Part shown: piece by piece, positions 1 to 8,250 of the stretch
Layout: every line of letters begins with the position of its first letter
How positions within the stretch are numbered: position 1 is the stretch's first letter
Assembly (NCBI RefSeq): GCF_025725725.1
Contig: NZ_CP107020.1
Coordinates: 1,302,001 to 1,366,000, forward strand
Direction of reading: 5' to 3'
DNA length: 64,000 nucleotides
Source: Brachybacterium huguangmaarense
Lineage (GTDB): Bacteria > Actinomycetota > Actinomycetes > Actinomycetales > Dermabacteraceae
The notes under the pieces: model-generated
Told to the model about the DNA's origin: nothing
Database searches by the model: none
What the model saw: only the letters and a program-made list of their open reading frames with translations
Made by a program: the position numbers and the translations under genes

Positions 1-495
1 AGTCCCGGCGGCGCCCGGGCTCGCGACGGTGCCCGGGCGCGGCCCTGCCCTCATCGAGTTCTGCGTTTCGGTCGCTATCAGCGCGAGATAGCGACCAGAA
101 CGTCGATGTCGATGTCGGGTGGCGACCGAAACGCAGATGTCGATGTCGGGTGGCGACCGAAACGTAGATATCGATGTCGGGTGGCGACCGAAACGCAGAT
201 GTCGATGTCACGTCGCGACCAGAACGCAGAACTCAAGATGGGGGCGACGGGCGCGGGCCTGTGCGGAGCGGCGTGGCGCAGAGCGAGCCCGGGAGCTGGA
301 ACCCAGGAAGCCCGAGGTCAGAGTCCCACAGAGCCCGGGAGCTGGAGCCCAGGAGGCACGAGGCCAGAGTCCGATAGAGCCCGACGTCCCCTGGAGCCCA
401 GGAAGCCGGAGCCGAGGGGATCGGGAGAGCCCTCGCACCGGGAGGCTCGGCGCCGGATTGGCGCCGAAAGGATCGGCGTCGGGTCCCCGCCGGGT
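1..495. repeat. Gene-free repeat region downstream of the UDP-sugar dehydrogenase
   Basis: I see no credible gene here; the long open frames are shadows created by the repeats. Positions 70-96 form a perfect hairpin (stem GGTCGCTATC / GATAGCGACC) that may act as a terminator. Positions 90-238 are a tandem array of a 31-bp unit with core GCGACCGAAACGCAGATGTC, about 4.8 units long. Positions 287-430 hold a second, unrelated array of roughly 46-bp units containing GGAGCTGGAGCCCAGGA. The hairpin and 31-bp array resemble other convergent intergenic regions in this window. Confidence 0.7.
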
Positions 496-1824
496 TCAGG
501 GGCGGCCGATGGACTGGTAGGTCCATCCCGCGTCGCGCCAGCGCTGCGGGTCGAGGGCGTTGCGGCCGTCGATGATCCAGGGCGTGGCGACGACCTCGCG
601 CAGCGCGACGGGGTCCAGGGCGCGGAACTGGGCCCACTCGGTGAGCAGGAGCACGATGTCGGCGCCCTGGGCGGCGGTGAGGGCATCGGGGGCGATGGCC
701 AGGTTGGGGCGCTGGGCATGGACGTTGTCGGCGGCCGCGGGGTCGGTCACGACCACGTCGGCTCCGCGTCCGGAGAGCTTGGAGGCGATGTACAGGGCCG
801 GGGACTGGCGGATGTCGTCGGAGTCGGGTTTGAAGGCGGCGCCGAGCACCGCGATCCGCTTGTGGGTGAACGTCCCGCCGAGCGCTCGATGGGTCATGTT
901 GACGACCCGGTCGCGCTGACGGTTGTTGAGGGTGTCGACCTCCCGCAGGAACGACAGGGCGTCGGTGACGCCGAGTTCTCCGGCCCGAGCCATGAACGCC
1001 CGGATGTCCTTGGGCAGGCATCCGCCGCCGAAGCCGATGCCGGCGCGGAGGAACTTCGGACCGATCCGGTCGTCGTAGCCGATCGCGCGGGCGATCGTGG
1101 ACACGTCTGCGCCGCTGGCCTCGCACACCTCCGCGATCGCGTTGATGAACGAGATCTTCGTGGCCAGGAACGAGTTGGCCGATACCTTGACCAGCTCGGC
1201 GGTCGCGTAGTTCCCGACCACGAGGGGGGTGCCTTCCGCCAGCGGCGACGCGTAGACCGCGTCGAGGATCTCCCGGGCCCGGCGGGCCTCGTCGGGGTCC
1301 TCGGGCAGGCCGTAGACGATCCGGTCGGGCCGCAGCGTGTCCTCGACGGCGAAGCCCTCGCGGAGGAACTCGGGGTTCCAGGCGAGCAGGGCCGCAGAGC
1401 TCGCGGCGGCCAGACGCTCGCGCAGACGGGTCGCGGTGCCCACCGGCACGGTCGAGCGGCCCACCACGAGGCTGGGACCGTCCGGGGACCGATCGAGGTG
1501 GGGCGCGAGGGCGTCCAGGGCCGCGTCGACGTACCGCAGGTCCGCGCCAGGCCCGTCGATCTGCTGGGGCGTGCCCACGCAGATCACATGGACCTGCTGG
1601 GTGGCCGCCTGGGCGTAGTCGGTCGAGAAGCGCAGACGTCCCGTGCGCAGGGACTCGGCGATCAGGTCGTCCAGGGCGGGCTCGTAGAACGGTGCCCTGC
1701 CCTCGTTGAGGGCCGCGACCTTGGCCTCGTCGACGTCCAGACCGACCACGTCATGCCCGAGCGACGCCATCGCCGCCGCGTACACCGCGCCGAGATACCC
1801 GCATCCGATGGTTGTGAGTTTCAC
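496..1824 (-). CDS. UDP-glucose/GDP-mannose 6-dehydrogenase family protein
   Basis: Predicted NAD-dependent dehydrogenase that oxidises a nucleotide sugar at C6 (UDP-glucose to UDP-glucuronate, or a related substrate) for surface polysaccharide synthesis in the cytoplasm. The 442-aa protein has the usual family length. An N-terminal Rossmann motif GCGYLG lies at residues 7-12, the STVPVGT segment near 124-130, and the catalytic-cysteine motif GFGGGCLPKD at 264-273 with Cys269. The GTG start at 1824 begins the dehydrogenase domain exactly; the longer open frame upstream is not part of the gene. A TAGAGT box lies 8 nt before the start (1833-1838), so the mRNA may be leaderless. The gene is divergent from the DUF2142 gene and is the first gene of the glycan region. 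The exact substrate cannot be told from sequence. Confidence 0.93.
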   Translation of the reverse strand: MKLTTIGCGYLGAVYAAAMASLGHDVVGLDVDEAKVAALNEGRAPFYEPALDDLIAESLRTGRLRFSTDYAQAATQQVHVICVGTPQQIDGPGADLRYVDAALDALAPHLDRSPDGPSLVVGRSTVPVGTATRLRERLAAASSAALLAWNPEFLREGFAVEDTLRPDRIVYGLPEDPDEARRAREILDAVYASPLAEGTPLVVGNYATAELVKVSANSFLATKISFINAIAEVCEASGADVSTIARAIGYDDRIGPKFLRAGIGFGGGCLPKDIRAFMARAGELGVTDALSFLREVDTLNNRQRDRVVNMTHRALGGTFTHKRIAVLGAAFKPDSDDIRQSPALYIASKLSGRGADVVVTDPAAADNVHAQRPNLAIAPDALTAAQGADIVLLLTEWAQFRALDPVALREVVATPWIIDGRNALDPQRWRDAGWTYQSIGRP

Positions 1825-1832
1825 AGCGCGGC

Positions 1833-1838
1833 ACTCTA
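1833..1838 (-). promoter_or_regulatory. Candidate -10 box for the sugar dehydrogenase
   Basis: TAGAGT on the minus strand, 8 nt before the GTG start. The position fits a leaderless transcript, as at several other genes in the window. No convincing -35 was recognised. Confidence 0.4.
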
Positions 1839-1914
1839 TCGTGGATGCCTCGGCTCCACCGTCCCCTCGGGCCCCGTCCGCGGCCCGTGACCCGCACCCG
1901 ACTCCCAGGCGAGG

Positions 1915-3558
1915 ATGATGCACGCCAGATTCACTGTCCGAGGGCGAGTCCTCGACCTCCTCGCCCTCGTGCTCGGCCTGTTCCTCATCGTCATCGCGTG
2001 GGCGGTCTCCTCGCCGGTCGGCGCCGTGCCCGACGAGTCCGACCACATCGTGCACGCCTACGGCGCCGCCACCGGGCAGACCCTGCCGGGACTCGTGGAC
2101 GAGGAGACGATCGAGGGCCGGACGTTCACGATGGTGCGCTATCCCGCCGACCTCGAGGACTTCCCGCCGCCGGAGTGCTACCGGTTCGACTCCTCCGCGA
2201 CCCCTTGCGCGGCCGAGAGCCACGGCCAGGGCATGGTCTCGGGCATGAGCGGCATGACGCGCTACCCGATCGCGTACTACATCCCCGTCGGCGCCGTCCT
2301 CTGGCTCGGCACCGCGGCGGGGCTCGGCGGTCCCGCCACGCTCGTCCTGGCGCGCATCGTCTCCGGGCTCCTCTCCGTCCTGGTGCTCGCCCTGGCCGCC
2401 GTCGTCCTCGGCCGGCGCTTCGATCGTCGGCCGATCGCGGCGGCCATGGCGCTGTGCATGGTCCCCATGACGTGGTTCCTGTTCGCGTCGATCAATCCCA
2501 ACGGACTCGAGATCTCGGCGGCCATGCTGCTCGCGGCGGTGGTCTGCTGCCTCCGCCACGACGCCATGGCCGGCACCCGGCTCGGGCGCGACGTGCTGTG
2601 GCTGTTCCCGATCGCGATCCTCGTGCTCGGCATGACCCGGCCGCTCAGCGCGATCTGGGCGTGCGGTCTGTGCCTGCTCGTGCTCGTGCCGGTGCAGCGG
2701 GCGACCGGGGACGCGGGACGGCGCGTGCCCCTGCTCATGGGCCCCCGATGGTGGGCCGTGCTCGACGTGCTGCTCGCGCTCAGCACGGTCGCCTGGCTCG
2801 CGTGGACCTCGTCGGTGCGCGGCGGCGAGGCGGGCGAGGACCGCATGGGGGCGTGGTCGGCGCTCCCGTTCGTCACGCGCATCGTCGCCGTGCTCCAGCA
2901 GTGGGCGAGCCTCGTCGTCAACGGCTTCGGCCACCTCGGATGGGTCGACACCCCCATGCCCCTGGCGCTGTTCGTGCTCTGGGTGGTGGCGGCGGCGTGG
3001 GTGTTCGGGCGCATGTCCCTGGGACGGGTCCGGCCCGCGGTGGGGCTCGGGCTCGTCGGCGCCTACGGCCTGCTCATGACCACCGCGATCTTCCTCGAGA
3101 GCTACCTGAGCGCCTTCGCCTGGCAGGGTCGCTACTACCTCCCGGTCCTCGCGGCGATGGCCGTCCTCTGCGTGCCGGCGCTGCAGGGGCGCATGCTCGA
3201 GTCACGGCAGCTGCTCCGCGCCACCGCGCTCGTCGTGGTGGCGGGCGCCTGCGCGACCCTGATCGCGCTCGTCTGGTCCACCTGGCGCTATGTGTACGGG
3301 TTCCATACGCCGATGACCCGGTTCGACGCCATGCCCTACCCGTGGCGCGCCCCGCAATGGGCGCCGGCGATCGGCACGGTCGGCGTCTTTCTGGTCGGGA
3401 CAGTCGGACTGATCCTCGCGGCAGCGGCAGCGCTCGTGCCCTGGAGCCGGGCCTCGGCGCGCCCGGTGCCCGACTCGCGACGGGCCGCGTCGTTCCCGCG
3501 TCCGCGACCCGTCCGGTCGGCGGCGCCGACGGCTCACGGGCGGCACCGTCGGCCGTGA
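1915..3558 (+). CDS. DUF2142-family polytopic membrane protein
   Basis: A 547-aa integral membrane protein with about ten hydrophobic segments and a basic C-terminal tail. The motif VPDESDHIVHAYG near residues 37-49, just after the first membrane segment, matches the conserved P-DE-xH start of DUF2142 proteins, which occur in polysaccharide loci and resemble GT-C type glycosyltransferases. The start is one of two adjacent ATG codons at 1915/1918. It lies head-to-head with the sugar dehydrogenase and upstream of a GT2 gene. A role in lipid-linked sugar transfer at the membrane is inference from context. Confidence 0.8.
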   Translation: MMHARFTVRGRVLDLLALVLGLFLIVIAWAVSSPVGAVPDESDHIVHAYGAATGQTLPGLVDEETIEGRTFTMVRYPADLEDFPPPECYRFDSSATPCAAESHGQGMVSGMSGMTRYPIAYYIPVGAVLWLGTAAGLGGPATLVLARIVSGLLSVLVLALAAVVLGRRFDRRPIAAAMALCMVPMTWFLFASINPNGLEISAAMLLAAVVCCLRHDAMAGTRLGRDVLWLFPIAILVLGMTRPLSAIWACGLCLLVLVPVQRATGDAGRRVPLLMGPRWWAVLDVLLALSTVAWLAWTSSVRGGEAGEDRMGAWSALPFVTRIVAVLQQWASLVVNGFGHLGWVDTPMPLALFVLWVVAAAWVFGRMSLGRVRPAVGLGLVGAYGLLMTTAIFLESYLSAFAWQGRYYLPVLAAMAVLCVPALQGRMLESRQLLRATALVVVAGACATLIALVWSTWRYVYGFHTPMTRFDAMPYPWRAPQWAPAIGTVGVFLVGTVGLILAAAAALVPWSRASARPVPDSRRAASFPRPRPVRSAAPTAHGRHRRP

Positions 3559-3732
3559 GGCTCGAGGGGCGCAGGCACGCAACGGACCTCACACGGAGGC
3601 TGTGCGCCGCCCCACGGCCTCGCGGGACCTCATTGGATAGCCTGTCTCGGCGACGTGCCCGCGATCCCCATGACCCCGCGATCCGGGACGGCTGCGGAGC
3701 CGGGCGGTCCCGGCAGAGAAGAGGTGACGGCC

Positions 3733-4791
3733 GTGAAGGTCTTCGTGCAGGTTCCCTGCCTCAATGAGGAGTCGACGCTGCCGAGCGTCCTCGACTCGAT
3801 CCCCCGCGAGCTACCGGGGGTCGACCAGGTGGAGCTGCTGGTCATCGACGACGGCTCCACCGACCGGACCGTGCAGGTGGCCCAGGAGCACGGGGTGACC
3901 CACATCGTGCGGCACGCCCGGAACATGGGTCTGGCCCGGTCGTTCCGCGACGGCGTCGACTACGCGCTCGCGCACGGCGCCGACATCGTGGTCAACACCG
4001 ACGGCGACAACCAGTACAAGCAGGAGCGGATCGCGGACCTGATCGCGCCGGTCGTGAGCGGCGAGGCGGACATCGCGATCGCCGACCGCCAGACCGCGAC
4101 CATCGCGCACTTCTCGCCGTTCAAGAAGCGCATGCAGAGGTTCGGCTCCCACGTCGTCAACCTGGCCGCCGAGACCGATCTGCCCGACGCCGCCTCCGGG
4201 TTCCGTGCGTACTCCAAGGCCTCCCTGCTGCGGCTGAACGTCGTCACGCAGTTCTCGTACTGCATGGAGACCATCATCCAGGCCGGCAACAAGCGCCTGC
4301 GCATCGCCTCGGTCCCGATCACGACCAATCCGAAGACGCGCGAGTCGCGGCTGTTCACCAACATCTTCCAGCACATGATGAAGTCCGGTTCGGCGATCGG
4401 CCGCGCCTACCTCATGTTCAAGCCGCACCAGGTGCTGGGCTGGCTCGCGGCGATCACCGGCATCCTCGGCGTGATCCCCTTCGTCCGCTTCCTCGTGTTC
4501 GCCCTCATGGGGCAGAGCGAGGGGCATCTGCAGTCCCTCATCTTCGGGACGACCCTGCTGACGTTCGCGTTCCTGAGCCTCGTCCTCATGATCATCGCCG
4601 ACCTGCAGCGGACCAACCGGGTGCTGCTCGAGGAGCTGCTCGAGCGCACCAAGGCCCTGCAGTACGGCGACCCCCGGGTCCCGGTCCCGGTGGCCCCCGC
4701 CGTGCAGGACGCGAGCCCGGTGGCGGGGCCCGCGGTCGCCGACGACGACCGGCGGACCACGGAGCCGAACCTCGTCGGACGCTCCGCATGA
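3733..4791 (+). CDS. GT2 glycosyltransferase with two C-terminal membrane helices (DPM-synthase/GtrB type)
   Basis: Predicted membrane-anchored glycosyltransferase that moves a sugar from a nucleotide donor to polyprenyl phosphate or a growing glycan. The 352-aa protein starts with a GT-A fold: VPCLNEES at residues 8-15, VIDDGSTDRT around 37-46 and a metal-binding NTDGDNQY near 85-95. Two membrane segments follow the catalytic domain (near 240-265 and 280-305). I chose GTG 3733 because AGAAGAGG lies 8 nt upstream and the fold begins at once; an in-frame ATG further upstream has no such site. The stop overlaps the next start (ATGA at 4788-4791), implying co-translation. Confidence 0.87.
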   Translation: MKVFVQVPCLNEESTLPSVLDSIPRELPGVDQVELLVIDDGSTDRTVQVAQEHGVTHIVRHARNMGLARSFRDGVDYALAHGADIVVNTDGDNQYKQERIADLIAPVVSGEADIAIADRQTATIAHFSPFKKRMQRFGSHVVNLAAETDLPDAASGFRAYSKASLLRLNVVTQFSYCMETIIQAGNKRLRIASVPITTNPKTRESRLFTNIFQHMMKSGSAIGRAYLMFKPHQVLGWLAAITGILGVIPFVRFLVFALMGQSEGHLQSLIFGTTLLTFAFLSLVLMIIADLQRTNRVLLEELLERTKALQYGDPRVPVPVAPAVQDASPVAGPAVADDDRRTTEPNLVGRSA

Positions 4792-5900
4792 GGCGCCTGC
4801 TGGCGTTCGGCACGTTCGACCTCGACCGGCATCCGCGAGCGCGCGTCCTCCTCGAAGGCCTCTCGTCCACGTGGCAGGTCGCGTCCCTGAACCGTCCGCT
4901 CGGCTTCTCGACCGCGGAGCGCGTGCGGATGCTCGAGCAGCCCTGGCGCCTCGGCGGCTTCGCGGCGCGCCTGGCCGGGCGGTGGCTCCAGCTCGCCGCC
5001 GGATCCCTGCGCTACCGGGGTGATCGCGCGCCCGATGCCCTGCTCGTCGGGTACATGGGGCACTTCGACGTCCTGCTCGCCCGCCTGCTCTTCCCCCGCA
5101 CCGTGATCGCGCTCGATCACCTCATCTTCGCGGCGGGGACGGCGCGCGACCGCCGAGCGTCCGGTCGGGTGCTGCACCTCGTGCTGTCCGCCCTCGACCG
5201 CGCCGCGCTCGCGGCCGCGGACGTGCTCATCATGGACACCGACGAGCACGCGCGGCAGCTGCGGCCCCGGGAGCGGCGGCGGGCGCTCGTCGTGCCCGTC
5301 GGCGCGCCCGCCCGCTGGTACCGCCTCGCCCAGGGGCGGCACGGCTCCCGCGACGCCGACGCCCCGCTCAGCATCGTCTTCTTCGGACTGTTCACCCCGC
5401 TGCAGGGGACCCCGGTCATCGCGGCCGCCCTGCGTCGGCTCCACGACGACGGGGTGGCCTTCCGCGCGACGCTGATCGGCACCGGGCAGGACGCCGAGCG
5501 CTGCCGCGAGATCCTCGAGGGCGTCGACGAGGTGACGTGGGTGCCGTGGCTCGAGGGCGCGGACCTCGCCGAGACCGTCGCCGACCACGACGTGTGCCTG
5601 GGCATCATGGGCTCCACGCCCAAGGGGCTCGACGTCGTGCCCAACAAGGTCTACCAGGGCCTCGCCGCCGGGTGCGCCGTCGTGACGTCCGACACGCCTC
5701 CCCAGCGGCGTGTGCTGGGGGACGCGGTCGACTACGCCCCGCCCGGCGACGCAGCCGCGCTCGCGGCCGTGCTCGCTCGGCTGAGCCGCGAGCCAGCGGC
5801 CCGACGCGCTCTGCAGGTCCGCGGGCGCGCCCGCGCCGACGAGCTCCGCGGGGACCGCCTCGTGCAGGACCTCGACGACCGACTCCGGCGCCGCGGATGA
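4788..5900 (+). CDS. Glycosyltransferase family 4-like protein
   Basis: A 370-aa soluble protein with GT-B features: a variable N-terminal acceptor domain, the linker sequence IVFFGLFTPLQGTPVI near residues 197-212, and a C-terminal donor domain with WVPWLEGADLAETVADHDVCLGIMG and the nucleotide-sugar loop PNKVYQGLAAGCAVVTSDTP. Predicted to add a sugar to a surface glycan intermediate on the cytoplasmic face. It overlaps the upstream GT2 gene and the downstream membrane gene by 4 bp each, so the three genes form one translational unit. Donor and acceptor are unknown. Confidence 0.83.
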   Translation: MRRLLAFGTFDLDRHPRARVLLEGLSSTWQVASLNRPLGFSTAERVRMLEQPWRLGGFAARLAGRWLQLAAGSLRYRGDRAPDALLVGYMGHFDVLLARLLFPRTVIALDHLIFAAGTARDRRASGRVLHLVLSALDRAALAAADVLIMDTDEHARQLRPRERRRALVVPVGAPARWYRLAQGRHGSRDADAPLSIVFFGLFTPLQGTPVIAAALRRLHDDGVAFRATLIGTGQDAERCREILEGVDEVTWVPWLEGADLAETVADHDVCLGIMGSTPKGLDVVPNKVYQGLAAGCAVVTSDTPPQRRVLGDAVDYAPPGDAAALAAVLARLSREPAARRALQVRGRARADELRGDRLVQDLDDRLRRRG

Positions 5901-6859
5901 TGTCGCGCCTCATGGCCGTCGTGCGCTCGCCCGCGGTGCGGGCGGTCTTCCTGCTCGTCGCGCTCGCCGCGGCCGTCTGGGCAGTCGTCTCGCGCCGCGC
6001 CGAGCTCGCGCAGGCGCTGGCCGACATGAACCCGCTGATCCCGGTGGGCGCGTTCGCCCTGGGGGTCGTCTACATCGTCCTGACGATGCTCGCCTGGCGG
6101 TCGGTGCTCGCGGACCTCGGCAGCCCGCTCGGCCTCCGCGTGGCCTCGGAGCTCTTCTACGTCTCCCAGCTGGGCAAGTACGTCCCCGGCGGGGTGTGGA
6201 ACATCCTCGCGGTCGCCGAGCTGGGACGCGACCGCGAGATCCCCCAGCGCCGCTCCGTCGCGGCGATGCTCGTGTCGGTGCTCATCTCCTTGGTGTCGGG
6301 GCTCTTCCTCGCGGCCGCGAGCGTGCCGTTCGCGCCCTCTGCGCTGGCCGACCGCTTCGGCTGGGCGCTCTTCACGCTCCCCGTCTTCGTCGTGATCCTG
6401 CTGCCGCCCGTGCTCAACCGGGTGCTCGGCCTGGCCCTTCGCGTGCTGCGGCGCCCGCCGCTCGAGTCTCCCGTGACCTGGCGAGGCGTCGTGACCGCCA
6501 CGGCCTGGACGCTCGCCGCGTGGCTCGTCGCGGGGATGCAGGTGTGGCTGCTGTGCGTGGGCATGGGCGCGTCGCCGTCCGCCGCGACCCTCGGCCTGAG
6601 CATCGGCGGCTACGCCCTCGCCTGGTCGGTCGGCTTCCTCGCGATCTTCGTCCCGGCCGGGGCGGGCGTGCGCGAGGCCATCCTCGCGATCGTGCTCGGC
6701 GGGAGCCTCGGAGCGGGCGGCGTCATCGCCGTCGTCCTGCTCTCGCGCGCCATCCTCACGATCGCGGACCTCCTGCTGGGCCTGGCGGGGGTGGTGGCCC
6801 TGCGACGCGGACGCCGACGCGCCGCGGCCGGGCCGACGACGGCGCGCAGAGCGCCCTGA
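5897..6859 (+). CDS. LPG_synthase_TM / UPF0104-type membrane protein
   Basis: A 320-aa polytopic protein with about eight membrane segments. The sequence FYVSQLGKYVPGGVWNI (near residues 74-90) is the hallmark of the lysylphosphatidylglycerol-synthetase/flippase membrane domain. The soluble aminoacyl-transfer domain of MprF is absent. Stand-alone members occur in glycan loci and are thought to move lipid-linked intermediates, which would suit its place at the end of the GT2-GT4 unit. The role here is inference. It starts inside the GT4 stop codon and converges on the M18 peptidase gene only 9 bp away. Confidence 0.82.
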   Translation: MMSRLMAVVRSPAVRAVFLLVALAAAVWAVVSRRAELAQALADMNPLIPVGAFALGVVYIVLTMLAWRSVLADLGSPLGLRVASELFYVSQLGKYVPGGVWNILAVAELGRDREIPQRRSVAAMLVSVLISLVSGLFLAAASVPFAPSALADRFGWALFTLPVFVVILLPPVLNRVLGLALRVLRRPPLESPVTWRGVVTATAWTLAAWLVAGMQVWLLCVGMGASPSAATLGLSIGGYALAWSVGFLAIFVPAGAGVREAILAIVLGGSLGAGGVIAVVLLSRAILTIADLLLGLAGVVALRRGRRRAAAGPTTARRAP

Positions 6860-6868
6860 CCTCGCCGA

Positions 6869-8191
6869 TCACTCCCCGGGCAGCCAGAACGCCGCGGCCG
6901 CGCGGGACAGCAGCTCGGGGTCTGCCACCGCGCACAGCTCACGCGCCGAGTGCATCGAGAGCAGGGCGATCCCGGCGTCGATCGTGGTGATGCCCAGCCG
7001 GGTCGCCGTGATGGGGCCGATCGTGGAGCCGCACGGGACGGCGTTGTTCGAGACGAAGGGCTGGAACGGCACGCCCGCCCGCGCGCAGCAGCGGGCGAAC
7101 TCCGCCGTGCCGACCGCATCGGTCGCATAGCGTTGCTGGGCGTTGATCTTGAGCAGCGGCCCGCCGCCCAGCCGCGGCCGGTTGGCAGGATCGTGGCGCT
7201 CGGGATAGTTCGGGTGGGCGGCGTGGCCCGCATCGCACGACAGCACCATGGAGCGGGCGAAGGCGCGCAGACGCGAGGCCTCGTCGCCCCCGAGGGCCGC
7301 GTGCATGCGCACGAGCACGTCCTGCAGGAATGGTCCGGCCGCGCCCGAGCGGGTCGCCGAGCCGACCTCCTCGTGGTCGTTCGCGACGAGCAGCGCGATC
7401 GGCCCGTCGGCGCGGTCCGCCTGCGCGGCGACGTCGACCAGGGCGCGCACCCCGGCGTGCGTCGAGGAGAGGTTGTCCAGGCGCGCCGAGGCGAACAGCT
7501 CGTCGTGGGCGCCGATGACGGCGGGCGCCTGGGCGTCGACGGTGACGATGTCGTAGCCCGCGATCGTCTCGGCCTCGACCCCCGCGGCATCGGCGATCAC
7601 CTGCAGCGGGTCGAGCCCCGCGTCGAGCCCCAGGATCGGCTGGAGGTGGCGCTGGGGGTCCAGGCGCAGACCCTCGGAGTTGACCTGACGGTCCAGGTGC
7701 ACCGCGAGCTGCGGCACGCGCGCCACGGCGCCCGTGGCGACGAGGCGGACCGTGCCGTCCGCGAGCACGACCCGGCCCGCGAGGCGCAGATCGCGGTCGA
7801 GCCAGGAGTTCAGGAGGGGGCCGCCGTAGACCTCGACGCCCGCCTGGGCGAAGCCCTCCGCGCCGAGCTGAGGATGCGGCTTGAGCTTGAGGGCGGGGGA
7901 GTCCGTGTGGGCGCCCACGATGCGCCACGGCGTGTCCGCGTCGGCCGACTGCGGCGTGCTCCAGGCGATGATCGAGCCGTCGCGCAGCACGAAGCGGTCG
8001 CCGCGCACGTCCTCGGACGCCCACGCCTCGCGCTCGTCGAGCTCCACGAAGCCTGCCGCGCGCAGACGGCGCGCGGACTCGTCGGCCGCGTGGTACGAGC
8101 TGGGAGAGGCCGTCACGAAGGCGGCCAGGTCCTCGGCGAAGGCGCGTGCGGCGGGCGTGGGGGCGAGAGCGGCGTCGAGCGGGGTGGTCAT
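6869..8191 (-). CDS. M18-family aminopeptidase (aspartyl aminopeptidase type)
   Basis: Cytoplasmic metallo-aminopeptidase that removes N-terminal residues, in M18 typically acidic ones, and works as a large oligomer. The 440-aa protein shows the family's zinc and catalytic motifs in order: GAHTDSPALK, NDHEEVGS, SCDAGHAAHPNY and a C-terminal SMHSARELC. Length is typical. It stands alone between glycan genes with no metabolic link to them, so it is probably an independent housekeeping gene. Confidence 0.93.
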   Translation of the reverse strand: MTTPLDAALAPTPAARAFAEDLAAFVTASPSSYHAADESARRLRAAGFVELDEREAWASEDVRGDRFVLRDGSIIAWSTPQSADADTPWRIVGAHTDSPALKLKPHPQLGAEGFAQAGVEVYGGPLLNSWLDRDLRLAGRVVLADGTVRLVATGAVARVPQLAVHLDRQVNSEGLRLDPQRHLQPILGLDAGLDPLQVIADAAGVEAETIAGYDIVTVDAQAPAVIGAHDELFASARLDNLSSTHAGVRALVDVAAQADRADGPIALLVANDHEEVGSATRSGAAGPFLQDVLVRMHAALGGDEASRLRAFARSMVLSCDAGHAAHPNYPERHDPANRPRLGGGPLLKINAQQRYATDAVGTAEFARCCARAGVPFQPFVSNNAVPCGSTIGPITATRLGITTIDAGIALLSMHSARELCAVADPELLSRAAAAFWLPGE

Positions 8192-8250
8192 ACGGCCATT
8201 GAATCACCGCGGCCGCGCGCGCCCCGACGTCGAGGAGGGCGGGGACCGCG

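Noticed and set aside
106..1890. A 594-codon open frame at the window start
   Set aside because: Reads through the repeat arrays and then antisense to the sugar dehydrogenase.
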